Shown here piece by piece: positions 1 through 8,345 of a DNA stretch of 64,000 nt; within the stretch, counting starts at the first letter, position 1; every line of letters begins with the position of its first letter. The stretch is from RUG11462 sp045539315 (GTDB taxonomy: Bacteria > Bacillota > Clostridia > Oscillospirales > Acutalibacteraceae). A model generated the notes under the pieces. The model was not told where the DNA came from. It ran no database searches and saw nothing but the letters and a program-made list of their open reading frames with translations. The position numbers and the translations under genes were made by a program. The stretch is taken from the NCBI GenBank assembly GCA_045539315.1, contig JAZQFC010000039.1, positions 62,001 to 126,000 of the forward strand, given 5' to 3'.

Positions 1-1
1 T

Positions 2-682
2 TTTGGTGGCTCGCTCGGTCTTGATACACCAAGATATGATAAATACACATTCCTTACAATTGCGCTTGTTTTGGTGCTTGTTTGTCTTGCTGTTACTCAA
101 AACCTTATCCGTTCAAAACACGGACGCGCTATCACATCTATTCGTGATAACGAAATTGCTGCTAAAGCAACAGGTATCAATGTAACAAAATATAAATTAA
201 TGGCATTTACCACATCTGCATTCTTTGCAGGTATCGCAGGTGTGCTTTACTCATTCTCAAACTTTACAATTCAAAGCACAAAGTTCAGTTACAACTACTC
301 TATTGAAATTCTTGTAATGGTAGTGCTTGGTGGTATGGGTAATATCAATGGCTCAATTATTGCGGCTACTCTTATTACTTATATCGATGTTGAACTTCAA
401 AAAGTGCTTACAGGTAACCTTGCTGTGCTTCAAGATTTCGTTTACGCGCTCATTCTTATCGTAATCGTTATCTACAACAATGCACCTGCTTTGCAAAACT
501 TTAGAGAAAAGTATAGTTTTAAAAATATTATTGCTGACTTTAAAAATAAAAAGCACGACCCATCAAAAGACCAAGATGACGAGGCTAAATGGGGCCGTGT
601 TCCTACTAAAATCGATGTAGATGAAGTAGTTTCAACCGGTGTTTCATCACCTAAAAAAGTAGATTCCAAGGAGGAGAAGTAA
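2..682 (+). CDS. livM: Branched-chain amino acid ABC transporter permease LivM (5' partial)
   Basis: Inner-membrane permease of a branched-chain amino acid importer. The reading frame is already open at base 2, so the N-terminus lies outside the window. The visible part has the LivM-type stretch RSKHGRAITSIRDNEIAAKA (the cytoplasmic loop that contacts the ATPases) followed by hydrophobic segments and a GGMGN loop. The tail after about residue 170 is hydrophilic and charged, unlike a minimal LivM. livG starts 2 bp after the stop, with GGAGG inside the livM end, so the genes are cotranscribed. Family assignment is firm; the exact substrate is not shown. Confidence 0.93.
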   Translation, partial: FGGSLGLDTPRYDKYTFLTIALVLVLVCLAVTQNLIRSKHGRAITSIRDNEIAAKATGINVTKYKLMAFTTSAFFAGIAGVLYSFSNFTIQSTKFSYNYSIEILVMVVLGGMGNINGSIIAATLITYIDVELQKVLTGNLAVLQDFVYALILIVIVIYNNAPALQNFREKYSFKNIIADFKNKKHDPSKDQDDEAKWGRVPTKIDVDEVVSTGVSSPKKVDSKEEK

Positions 683-684
683 TT

Positions 685-1455
685 ATGTCAAATATAGTTC
701 TCGAAACCAAAAACCTTGGTATCTCATTTGGTGGTCTTAAAGCCGTTCAAAATGTTAACTTAAAGGTTAAGAAAAACCAACTTTATGGACTTGTTGGTCC
801 TAATGGTGCAGGTAAAACAACTGTTTTCAACCTTATCACAGGTGTTTACCAACCAACAGAAGGTACATTTTTCTTGGAAGGCGAAGAATTAAAAGGCAAA
901 AGCCAAGAAACAATTAACCATAAAGGTATTGCTCGTACTTTCCAAAACATTCGTTTGTTTAACAATATGACTGTTATTAGAAACGTTATGGTTGGTCTTC
1001 ATTATAATCCTGAATTTAAATGTTCTTTTTTAACTTCAATTCTTCGTTTGCCAAAACACTTTAAAGTTGAAAAAGCAATGAGAGAAAAGGCTAAAGAGAT
1101 TTTAAAAATCTTTGATTTATATGAAGAAAGAAACAACCTTGCTTGTAATTTGCCTTATGGTAAGCAAAGAAAGTTAGAGATTGCAAGGGCTTTGGCCACT
1201 AATCCAAAACTTTTGCTACTCGATGAGCCTGCGGCAGGTATGAACCCTAACGAAACCGCAGAACTTATGGAAACTGTTCGTTTTATTCGTGATAATTTTG
1301 ATATGACTATTTTGCTTATCGAGCACGATATGAAATTTGTATCTGGTCTTTGCGATGAGATTACTGTGCTTAACTTTGGTACTTCTCTCGCACAAGGCGA
1401 CCCTGCAGTTGTTCTTAAAAACCCAGAAGTTATTACTGCATATCTTGGAGATTAA
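685..1455 (+). CDS. livG: Branched-chain amino acid ABC transporter ATP-binding protein LivG
   Basis: One of two cytoplasmic ATPases powering the Liv importer. Walker A GPNGAGKTT is at residues 38-46, the Q-loop region is ARTFQNIRLF, Walker B is LLLLDEPAAGM and the switch histidine is in LLIEHDM. The signature is LPYGKQRKLE rather than LSGGQ, which is normal for LivG. At 256 aa it has the usual family length. The ATG at 685 follows GGAGGAGAAG. livF begins 17 bp after the stop. The gene order livM-livG-livF is canonical and supports the call. Confidence 0.96.
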   Translation: MSNIVLETKNLGISFGGLKAVQNVNLKVKKNQLYGLVGPNGAGKTTVFNLITGVYQPTEGTFFLEGEELKGKSQETINHKGIARTFQNIRLFNNMTVIRNVMVGLHYNPEFKCSFLTSILRLPKHFKVEKAMREKAKEILKIFDLYEERNNLACNLPYGKQRKLEIARALATNPKLLLLDEPAAGMNPNETAELMETVRFIRDNFDMTILLIEHDMKFVSGLCDEITVLNFGTSLAQGDPAVVLKNPEVITAYLGD

Positions 1456-1472
1456 CAGAAAGGAAAATCACT

Positions 1473-2183
1473 ATGGCATTATTAGAAGTTAAAGATTTAG
1501 AAGTCTATTATGGTGTGATTAATGCTTTAAAAGGTGTTTCCTTTGAAGTTAATGAAGGCGAGGTTGTTGCGCTTATCGGTGCTAACGGTGCCGGCAAAAC
1601 AACTATTTTGCACACTATAACAGGGCTTTTATCAGCAAAAAGCGGTAGCATTGTTTATGATGGTGTTGATATTTCAAAAATTCCACCTCATAAAATTGTT
1701 ACTATGGGTATGGCGCACGTTCCTGAAGGAAGAAGAGTTTTCCAACAGTTAACTGTTCTTGAAAACTTGAAAATGGGCGCTTTTACCAGAAAAGATAAAA
1801 AAGAACTTGAAGAAACTTTAAAAGAAGTTTATCGTCACTTCCCTCGTCTTGAAGAAAGAAAAAATCAAATCGCGGGAACTTTATCTGGTGGTGAGCAACA
1901 AATGCTCGCTATGGGTAGAGCAATGATGTCTAAACCAAAACTTATTGTAATGGATGAGCCTTCAATGGGTCTTTCTCCGCTTCTTGTTAAAGAAGTATTC
2001 AGCATTATTGAAACTATGCACAAAGCAGGTATTACTGTTTTGCTCGTTGAACAAAATGCTAAAATGGCTCTTTCTATCGCTGATAGAGCGTATGTTTTGG
2101 AAACAGGTAGCATTTCTCTTTCCGGCACAGGTAAAGAACTTATGGAAAGTGAAGATATTAAAAAAGCATATTTAGGTGGTTAA
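1473..2183 (+). CDS. livF: Branched-chain amino acid ABC transporter ATP-binding protein LivF
   Basis: Second ATPase of the Liv importer, partner of LivG. Walker A GANGAGKTT is at residues 36-44, the signature is TLSGGEQQML, Walker B is LIVMDEPSMGL and the H-loop region is LLVEQNAKMAL (LivF family proteins carry EQN here). The 236 aa length is typical. The start is preceded by GAAAGGA. It is the last gene of the operon: a strong hairpin plus T-tract follows within 20 bp of the stop. Confidence 0.96.
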   Translation: MALLEVKDLEVYYGVINALKGVSFEVNEGEVVALIGANGAGKTTILHTITGLLSAKSGSIVYDGVDISKIPPHKIVTMGMAHVPEGRRVFQQLTVLENLKMGAFTRKDKKELEETLKEVYRHFPRLEERKNQIAGTLSGGEQQMLAMGRAMMSKPKLIVMDEPSMGLSPLLVKEVFSIIETMHKAGITVLLVEQNAKMALSIADRAYVLETGSISLSGTGKELMESEDIKKAYLGG

Positions 2184-2195
2184 CTACTGATAATA

Positions 2196-2224
2196 AAAAA
2201 GAACGGATTTTTTCCGTTCTTTTT
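2196..2224 (+). terminator. Intrinsic terminator after livF
   Basis: The stem GAACGGA (2201-2207) pairs with TCCGTTC (2213-2219) and is followed by TTTTT. It lies just after the livF stop and ends the liv operon before the next gene on the same strand. Confidence 0.85.
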
Positions 2225-2249
2225 ACTGCAAAAAATTGGGGTTGTAAAT

Positions 2250-3290
2250 ATGAAGATTTCTAAAGATTTTGTTGGTGGAAATATTGAAATTTTAAAGCAA
2301 GAAGGCAACACTTTTTATCTTTGTCCAGAGCAAAGGGATAGTGAAAACTTCTGGTTTTACTGGGCATTTTGCGTTGAAGGAGCAAAAGGCGAAACTGTTA
2401 CCTTTGATTTTGGCGACAAAAACGTTATTGGTTACTATGGGCCTGCTGTAAGCAAAGATTTGAAAAGTTTCGAGTGGCTTGGCAAAACTGATGATAGGCA
2501 TAAATTTTCTTACACTTTTGACAGTGATGAAAAGGTTTATTTTTCTCATAGTATGCTTTATCACCCACAAAGATTTTTTGATTTTTGTGAAAAAAGAGGC
2601 GTTAATTTTGATATTTTCTGCGTTAGTGAAAAAGGGCGAAATGTGCCTTGTTTGAAATTCGGCAACGGCTCAAAACACGTGTTGCTCACCGCTCGTCATC
2701 ACGCTTGTGAATCAACAGGAAGTTATGTTTTGGAAGGCGTTTTAGATGAACTGCTTACAGACATTCCTGATGAAATTGTAATAACTTGCGTTCCGTTTAT
2801 TGATTATGATGGCGTTGTTGACGGCGACCAAGGTAAAGGCAGAATTCCACACGACCACAACAGAGATTATATAAGAGAAGACAGTATTTATAATACGACT
2901 CATAGAATAAAAACAAATATTGAAGAGAATGGTATTTATGCCGGTTTTGATTTTCATTCACCTTGGCATTTATACGAGCAAAACGATGCTGTTTTTATTG
3001 TTAATAATGAACACAATAAAAAAGAAGAAATCGAAAGGTTTAAAACTCTTCTTAAAGAATCTTTAATCCCTGGTAGTATGATGTATTATGGCGAAGATGA
3101 TTACGAGCCAGGGCAAGACTGGAACAAAATCGGCGGAAAAAGTTTTTCGAGATTTGTTATGACGCAAGGCGCAAAATTAGGTTTCACTCTTGAAACTGCT
3201 TATTTTGGCAGAGAGGGTAACGAATTTAGTGAAGAGCGCGCATTAAACCTTGGCAGAAGTTTCGCAAAAGCAATTAAAAAATATTTATAA
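2250..3290 (+). CDS. M14-family zinc carboxypeptidase-like protein
   Basis: Probable zinc metallopeptidase or deacylase of the M14 fold. The HxxE zinc motif is visible as H151-A-C-E154 in TARHHACEST, the third ligand is likely H236 in FDFHSPW, and the catalytic glutamate is likely E315 in FTLETAYFG. An N-terminal beta-rich region (about 1-125) precedes the catalytic part, as in cytosolic-carboxypeptidase-like M14 proteins. There is no signal peptide, so it is predicted cytoplasmic. The ATG at 2250 follows GGGGTT. It has its own terminator. The substrate, a peptide or an amide conjugate, cannot be read from the sequence. Confidence 0.78.
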   Translation: MKISKDFVGGNIEILKQEGNTFYLCPEQRDSENFWFYWAFCVEGAKGETVTFDFGDKNVIGYYGPAVSKDLKSFEWLGKTDDRHKFSYTFDSDEKVYFSHSMLYHPQRFFDFCEKRGVNFDIFCVSEKGRNVPCLKFGNGSKHVLLTARHHACESTGSYVLEGVLDELLTDIPDEIVITCVPFIDYDGVVDGDQGKGRIPHDHNRDYIREDSIYNTTHRIKTNIEENGIYAGFDFHSPWHLYEQNDAVFIVNNEHNKKEEIERFKTLLKESLIPGSMMYYGEDDYEPGQDWNKIGGKSFSRFVMTQGAKLGFTLETAYFGREGNEFSEERALNLGRSFAKAIKKYL

Positions 3291-3293
3291 AAT

Positions 3294-3324
3294 AAAAAGC
3301 GAGGTGAATTCACCTCGCTTTTTT
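3294..3324. terminator. Bidirectional terminator, family A copy 1
   Basis: A perfect palindrome GCGAGGTGAATTCACCTCGC (3299-3318) is flanked by A-rich and T-rich tracts. It sits between two convergent genes, so it can end transcription both ways. Near-identical copies occur at 4647-4667 and 5235-5255. Confidence 0.88.
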
Positions 3325-4552
3325 ATTTACTATTCAACTTTTTAAAAGGAATTATTGGCTTGAAAAATCTATTTTCAAACAAACCTTTATTAACCGAGAA
3401 AGGCAAAAGAATTATGCAAATTATCAAATAATATGGTAAATTTGCAAATCCAAACATCTCAATTCCAAGCAAAATTGCACCAATAGGGCTATTAGCAGCG
3501 CAACAAAATAGTCCAATAAAGCCGAGTGCGGCACAAAGAGAAGCATCTAACCCTAAAACGCTTCCCATCACGCAACCAAAGGTTGCACCGATGCAAAAAG
3601 TTGGAACAATTTCTCCACCTTTAAACCCTGCCGCCAAAGTAATAGCAGTAAACACTATTTTTAAAATAAAATCAAACCAATTAGCGTTGCCTTTTATAGC
3701 GCTAATTGCCAAATTCATACCAGAGCCATTATAACGCATATCGCCAACGAGCATAGTTAACGCAACGATAATAATAGCACCGATTACTACGCGAATAAAA
3801 TCGTTTGAAACAAACTTTTTCGCCCAAGCGGAAATTTTATGAAATAAAAAGCACATCAAATTTGCTACCAAGCACAACATAACCGCCAAAACAATTATTT
3901 TTGCTACTGAACTTAATGTAAAAGCAGTTGTGTGCGCAAGATAAACAGTTTCCTTGGCAACGCCTATAATTGATGAAATCTTTTGAGAAATTACTGCCGA
4001 AATAAAGCAAGGCAATAGCGCTATAGAAGTAATTTTTCGAGTAAATTTAAATTCTAAAACAAAAACTGCGGCAGTAAAAGGTGTGCCAAAAACTCCTGCA
4101 AAAACTGCGCTCATACCACTCATAATAAATGCCGAGCGCTCATTTTCTTTTAATCGAAAAACCTTGGACAAACTAGACGCAATTGAGCCACCCAACTGAA
4201 TAGCGGCGCCCTCTTTACCGGCAGACCCACCAAAAAGATGGGTAATCGCAGTAGAAATAAAGATAAGTGGCGCAGTAGCAGTTTTTATTGGCTTATCATC
4301 TTTAATACAATTTAAAAGTTCATTTGTTCCACCAAAATCGCTCATATTAAAAATGCGATAAAGCCATACCGACAAAACACCACCTAATGGCAATAATAAA
4401 ATAAGCCACGAAACTGTTTGACGAGTATTTGTTACAAAGTGCAACAACCGTGAAAAAACTCCGCCTACCAGCCCACCAACAGCGCCGATAATCACACCGA
4501 GTGCACACAATTTTAATGCACTAATAAGTATTTTTTTGAAATTATCATTCAT
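3323..4552 (-). CDS. CLC-family anion channel/antiporter
   Basis: Polytopic membrane protein of the CLC fold (409 aa). Visible signatures are GGSAGKEGAAIQLGGSIAS (GKEGA at residues 112-116, matching the GREGP gating-glutamate motif), GVFGTPFTAAVFVLEF and GGEIVPTFCIGATFG (matching the GGxFxP motif). The usual first selectivity motif GSGIP is not present; the corresponding place reads FGGTNELL (about 73-80), which is two residues shorter. This resembles the divergent bacterial branch that includes fluoride/proton antiporters, but I cannot place it without an alignment. The ATG at 4552 is preceded by AGGT. It stands alone between two terminators. Confidence 0.85.
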   Translation of the reverse strand: MNDNFKKILISALKLCALGVIIGAVGGLVGGVFSRLLHFVTNTRQTVSWLILLLPLGGVLSVWLYRIFNMSDFGGTNELLNCIKDDKPIKTATAPLIFISTAITHLFGGSAGKEGAAIQLGGSIASSLSKVFRLKENERSAFIMSGMSAVFAGVFGTPFTAAVFVLEFKFTRKITSIALLPCFISAVISQKISSIIGVAKETVYLAHTTAFTLSSVAKIIVLAVMLCLVANLMCFLFHKISAWAKKFVSNDFIRVVIGAIIIVALTMLVGDMRYNGSGMNLAISAIKGNANWFDFILKIVFTAITLAAGFKGGEIVPTFCIGATFGCVMGSVLGLDASLCAALGFIGLFCCAANSPIGAILLGIEMFGFANLPYYLIICIILLPFSVNKGLFENRFFKPIIPFKKLNSK

Positions 4553-4641
4553 AAATTAAAAGACCTGCCAAAATAAAAATATAAATTATTATATCACTTA
4601 AATCTAAAAAAGTAAATCCTAACAGCGAAAATTTGCAAACT

Positions 4642-4673
4642 AAAAAGCGAGGTGAATTTCACCTCGCTTTTTA
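4642..4673. terminator. Terminator-like hairpin, family A copy 2
   Basis: GCGAGGTGAA-T-TTCACCTCGC (4647-4667) is followed by TTTTTAT. It differs from copy 1 only in having a single-base centre. It lies upstream of the divergent genes at 4552 and 4743, where no gene obviously ends, so it may be a relic, insulate the promoter beside it, or end an unannotated transcript. Confidence 0.7.
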
Positions 4674-4675
4674 TC

Positions 4676-4704
4676 TTGCAATAACCATCAATTTGTGATA
4701 TAAT
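4676..4704 (+). promoter_or_regulatory. Promoter for the small zinc-ribbon membrane protein
   Basis: TTGCAA (4676-4681), a 17-bp spacer and TATAAT (4699-4704) with an upstream TGA giving an extended -10. It lies 38 bp before the ATG at 4743. Confidence 0.75.
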
Positions 4705-4742
4705 ATTATTAAATTAAAATATTGTCTTGCGAGGAGAAAAAT

Positions 4743-5192
4743 ATGTTCAAAAATATAGGTGGAAAAATTAAAACATTATCCGAATTTGTAACATGGGTAG
4801 GCATTATAGCTTCTGTAGTTTTAGGAATAATTATAATGTTCTATGGCGACATTATGGTTTTGGTGGGTTTAGTCGTTATGTCCTTTGGTTGTTTCTTTTC
4901 ATGGATTGGCTCATTTCTTTTGTATGGTTACGGTCAATTAATAGAGAATTCTGACAAATTAGTGTTGTTGCAAACAGGTGAAGACATTAAAAATGAACCT
5001 GATTTGGAAAAACGAGAAAAAACGCACACATCATCTGTACATATCAATGTCGATTCTGATAAAATAGGAAAGTGTGATATGTGTGGTAAAGATAATCTTC
5101 CTGTTGCAAATTATACAATTAAAGATAGTCTTGGAACAAGATATCGAAACATGTGTAAAGGGTGTTCTCAAAAACAAAATATTGACGATTAA
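4743..5192 (+). CDS. Small membrane protein with C-terminal zinc-ribbon-like motif
   Basis: A 149-aa protein of unknown function. Two hydrophobic segments (about 13-35 and 40-65) are followed by a soluble tail containing two CxxC pairs, CDMCGK and CKGC, about 25 residues apart, which suggests a metal-binding ribbon. The ATG at 4743 is chosen over an upstream in-frame TTG at 4722 because GAGGAG (4731-4736) is spaced for it. A consensus promoter lies directly upstream and a family A terminator downstream, so it is a single-gene unit. No homologue is recognised by name. Confidence 0.7.
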   Translation: MFKNIGGKIKTLSEFVTWVGIIASVVLGIIIMFYGDIMVLVGLVVMSFGCFFSWIGSFLLYGYGQLIENSDKLVLLQTGEDIKNEPDLEKREKTHTSSVHINVDSDKIGKCDMCGKDNLPVANYTIKDSLGTRYRNMCKGCSQKQNIDD

Positions 5193-5229
5193 TATTTAGT
5201 CAAACTAAAAACTATTTGTTTGAAATATA

Positions 5230-5261
5230 AAAAAGCGAGGTGAAATTCACCTCGCTTTTTG
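5230..5261. terminator. Bidirectional terminator, family A copy 3
   Basis: GCGAGGTGAA-A-TTCACCTCGC (5235-5255) has A-tracts on the left and T-tracts on the right. It lies between convergent genes ending at 5192 (+) and 5265 (-). Confidence 0.88.
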
Positions 5262-5264
5262 TTT

Positions 5265-6434
5265 TTACCATCTAACCTGCCAACGATTGTGGTGGTTTTC
5301 GTCTTTTGAAAAAGTTATAACCTTTTTATTTGATTTTTTGTAGCGTTTTTTAAGTTCTTTATCAAACTCGCTATTGCTAAAATCAAGGTTAATTCTTTTA
5401 CCTTTAAAATGTGAAAGATAAGCCGCCGCAGTCATTTTTGACTGATAAATTCCATCAAAACCACTTGCGATTAACTCTTCGCCTTTTAAAATATGGTTGC
5501 AGTAATTTTGCAAAATAGCAATATGACCATTAGGCTCATTCTCTTCATAAATCTCTGTGTAATTATAAGGCGCATCATAAAATCCTTCGCGCTTTTCAAC
5601 GCAAAACTCTCGCTCGTCTTCATTAAGTTGCCAGAATTTTAACTTGCCTTCTTCTAAAACGATTTTACCTTTTGAGCCAGAAATTTCAAGCCGATTTGTA
5701 CCTGGGCTTTCGCCTGTTGATGTGATAAACACAGCAGATGAGCCATCTTCAAAATCAAAAAGCAACTCGGCATCATCTTCTACCTCAATATCGTGGTATT
5801 TTGCTATTGAAAGGTTAGCAAAAACGCTTTTTGGCACACCAAAAATCCATTGCAACAGGTCAAGTTGATGTGGCGCTTGATTCATCAAAACGCCACCGCC
5901 CTCGCCAGAATATGTTGCTCGCCAAGCGCTTGAGTTATAGTAACTTTGAGTGCGATACCAATTAGTTGTTTGCCAAACAAGGCGTTTTTTTATGCCTAAT
6001 TGCCCGCTTTTAACTATCTCTCTAGCCGCTTTAAAAAGCGAATTTGTACGTTGATTAAACATAATGCCAAATGCTTTACCACTCGCCTTTGCAGACGAAA
6101 TCATCTTTTCGATTTCCACTTGCAAAACGCCGATAGGCTTTTCGGTTAACACATTTTTACCGCATTTAAAACAATCAATCGCAATTTGTGGGTGAGCATA
6201 ATGAGGAGTTGCAATTATAACGCAGTCAACATCGCTTTTTTCGAGCAAATCGGTATGATTTTCATAAACTTTTATGCCGATAAACTGCGCTGACAAACGC
6301 TCTCTCACTCTAATATCAGTATCGCAAAGAGCCACTAATTGCGCGCCTTCAATTTTTCCTTCAAAAAGATGTTTCGCGTGAGCGGTGCCCATATTTCCAA
6401 CACCGATAACGCCAAACTTTAATTTATTTTGCAT
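5265..6434 (-). CDS. Gfo/Idh/MocA-family NAD(P)-dependent oxidoreductase (second copy of operon)
   Basis: Predicted sugar or polyol dehydrogenase. The Rossmann motif GVIGVGNMG is at residues 8-16, the catalytic lysine lies in EKP (98-100), and the HQLD motif that carries the catalytic histidine is at 189-192. The ATG at 6434 is used: it follows AGAGGAAG, and the longer in-frame extension would lie inside the upstream gene. It overlaps the stop of the upstream paralogue by 11 bp, so the two are translationally coupled. The two proteins look like tandem paralogues (both contain GEGGGVLxNQxPHQLDL). Last gene of the operon; it ends at a family A terminator. Confidence 0.87.
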   Translation of the reverse strand: MQNKLKFGVIGVGNMGTAHAKHLFEGKIEGAQLVALCDTDIRVRERLSAQFIGIKVYENHTDLLEKSDVDCVIIATPHYAHPQIAIDCFKCGKNVLTEKPIGVLQVEIEKMISSAKASGKAFGIMFNQRTNSLFKAAREIVKSGQLGIKKRLVWQTTNWYRTQSYYNSSAWRATYSGEGGGVLMNQAPHQLDLLQWIFGVPKSVFANLSIAKYHDIEVEDDAELLFDFEDGSSAVFITSTGESPGTNRLEISGSKGKIVLEEGKLKFWQLNEDEREFCVEKREGFYDAPYNYTEIYEENEPNGHIAILQNYCNHILKGEELIASGFDGIYQSKMTAAAYLSHFKGKRINLDFSNSEFDKELKKRYKKSNKKVITFSKDENHHNRWQVRW

Positions 6435-7590
6435 TATAACTTCCTCTAGTATCAGCAACAACTTCTACAACATTTTCATTGAGTTTTGAAGTTGCAACTC
6501 GTTTCATAAGTTCATTATAATAAAGTTCTTCATCAAATGGCAACTCTATTGCCTTGCCTAACCAGTCTGACAAGTGCATTGCGTTTGAAAGAGTAAGACC
6601 ATTAATACCCTCTTTACCGTCTGCTACTAATGGTTCGCCACGCAAAATTGCGCCTGCAAACGCATTCATAACACCGATGTGTTGTGGGTTATCGTCTTTA
6701 TCAAAATCAAGTTCAAGTTTTGTAGCATTTGGTGAAGCAAAAGGAGAAGTATTTGTCTGTGTAAACTCTGGCTCTGCCACATCAAGTTCCCAAACTTTAA
6801 GTTCGCCATCTTCAACAACGATTTTTGCTTTGTCCATCTGCACTTCAAAACGGTTTGAACCACAAGGGTCGCCTGTTGTTGTGATAAACACACCTGTTGC
6901 GCCGTTTTCATATTCCATATACGCTGTAACATCGTCTTCAACTTCGATTTCGTGCCATTTACCATAATGTAAATGCGCTTGAACTTTTACAGGCATACCA
7001 CAAATCCATTGCATAAGGTCTAATTGGTGTGGGCATTGGTTAAGAAGCACGCCACCGCCTTCGCCTTTCCAAGAAGCACGCCAAGCGCCTGAATCATAAT
7101 ACGCTTTAGGGCGATACCAGTTTGTGATAAGCCAGTTTGTTCTTCTTATCTGACCATATTCGCCACTCTTTACGAGTTCACGCATTTTTTTATAAACGCA
7201 GTTTGTTCGCTGATTAAACATCATACCAAAAACAACATTGTGTTTATCTGCTTCTTTGTTCATTTCATTAACCTGCTTTGTATAAACGCCGGCAGGTTTT
7301 TCAACCATAACATGAAGACCTTTTTTCATAGCGGCAATTGCATATCTTGGGTGGTCATAGTGTGGCACTGCAACCAAAACCGCATTAATAAGCCCACTAT
7401 CGAGCATTTCATCTGCATCTTCAAAAACTGCTACGCCTTCAACTTTTTCCTTTGCAAACTCAAGGCGAGCAGGGTTGATATCTGCAATTGCAGTTACAAC
7501 AAAATCAGGGCAATTTCCTTCTAAAATGTTATTAAGATGGCCTGTTCCCATATTACCAAGGCCGATAATTCCAAGTCTAATCTTTTCCAT
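6424..7590 (-). CDS. Gfo/Idh/MocA-family NAD(P)-dependent oxidoreductase (first copy of operon)
   Basis: A 388-aa paralogue of the next gene. The Rossmann glycine motif GIIGLGNMG is at 7-15, EKP at 97-99 and HQLD at 188-191, so all family catalytic features are present. The ATG at 7590 is preceded by GAGGT, and the gap to the upstream stop is only 4 bp. Gfo/Idh/MocA enzymes oxidise a hydroxyl of a sugar, inositol or glycoside. The company of two TIM-barrel isomerases suggests the ketone product is then isomerised or eliminated. The substrate is not known. Confidence 0.88.
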   Translation of the reverse strand: MEKIRLGIIGLGNMGTGHLNNILEGNCPDFVVTAIADINPARLEFAKEKVEGVAVFEDADEMLDSGLINAVLVAVPHYDHPRYAIAAMKKGLHVMVEKPAGVYTKQVNEMNKEADKHNVVFGMMFNQRTNCVYKKMRELVKSGEYGQIRRTNWLITNWYRPKAYYDSGAWRASWKGEGGGVLLNQCPHQLDLMQWICGMPVKVQAHLHYGKWHEIEVEDDVTAYMEYENGATGVFITTTGDPCGSNRFEVQMDKAKIVVEDGELKVWELDVAEPEFTQTNTSPFASPNATKLELDFDKDDNPQHIGVMNAFAGAILRGEPLVADGKEGINGLTLSNAMHLSDWLGKAIELPFDEELYYNELMKRVATSKLNENVVEVVADTRGSYNAK

Positions 7591-7594
7591 AATA

Positions 7595-8341
7595 TTATAC
7601 CTCAATTCCAAGTGTGTTTACACAATAATCAAAACTCTTTTTCAAGCATTCAAATGGGTCTTCGCCATTGCAATTATCTTGCTCTACAAAAGCATATTCA
7701 ACGCCTGAATCTTTTGCCGCTTCGACAATTGAATGGAAATTCATATTACCGCTACCAACAGGCAACATAACACGCTTAAAGCCCATATCTTTAAGATGAA
7801 TACAAGGGATTCTTCCTTTTAATCTTCTTAAAGTTTGAGCAGGGTCTGCGCCACCTGCTTGCACCCAATATGTATCAACTGTGATTTTAAGTTCATCTGT
7901 AGAATATCTCTCACAAAGCAAATCTAAAATTGTTTTGCCATCAATAATCTGAAATTCAGGGTCGTGGTTATGATAACAAAGAGATACATCTGATTTTGCG
8001 ATAGTTTTTATTGCTTCATCAAATGTTGAAGCAAAATCATCAACAGAATTTTGAGTGAAATCATACCAACCAATGCCTACATAATCACAATTAAAACTCT
8101 TATGAAAATCAATTGTTTCTTCAGTTTCATTTAAAATTTTGTTTGTATCAAAATGAGTAAGCGGTGCTACAAGGCCGTATTTTTCTAACTTTTCATTAAT
8201 CCATTCGGTTGTGTAATCACAAACACCTGAAAGTTGCACTGCTTTGTAGCCGATTTGCGATACTTTTTTCAAAGTTTCTTCAAGCGATTCTAAATCTTTA
8301 CAATAATCTCTTACTGTATAAAGTTGTGCACCAAGTTTCAT
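7595..8341 (-). CDS. Sugar phosphate isomerase/epimerase-like TIM barrel
   Basis: A 248-aa xylose-isomerase-like TIM barrel. Likely divalent-metal ligands are visible in the family's usual order: CYHNHDPEF (His), TVDTYW (Asp), IHLKDM (His) and FVEQDN (Glu). There is no signal peptide. It starts at ATG 8341 with AGGGG upstream and lies 4 bp from the genes on each side, giving a tight four-gene operon. Family members act as sugar epimerases or as lyases/hydrolases on keto-sugars produced by Gfo/Idh/MocA partners; which applies here is open. A related barrel is at 25554-26300. Confidence 0.82.
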   Translation of the reverse strand: MKLGAQLYTVRDYCKDLESLEETLKKVSQIGYKAVQLSGVCDYTTEWINEKLEKYGLVAPLTHFDTNKILNETEETIDFHKSFNCDYVGIGWYDFTQNSVDDFASTFDEAIKTIAKSDVSLCYHNHDPEFQIIDGKTILDLLCERYSTDELKITVDTYWVQAGGADPAQTLRRLKGRIPCIHLKDMGFKRVMLPVGSGNMNFHSIVEAAKDSGVEYAFVEQDNCNGEDPFECLKKSFDYCVNTLGIEV

Positions 8342-8345
8342 ATTT

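Noticed and set aside
6436..6461. N-terminal extension of the second Gfo/Idh/MocA gene
   Set aside because: The extension lies inside the upstream gene, and a clear ribosome binding site precedes the ATG at 6434.
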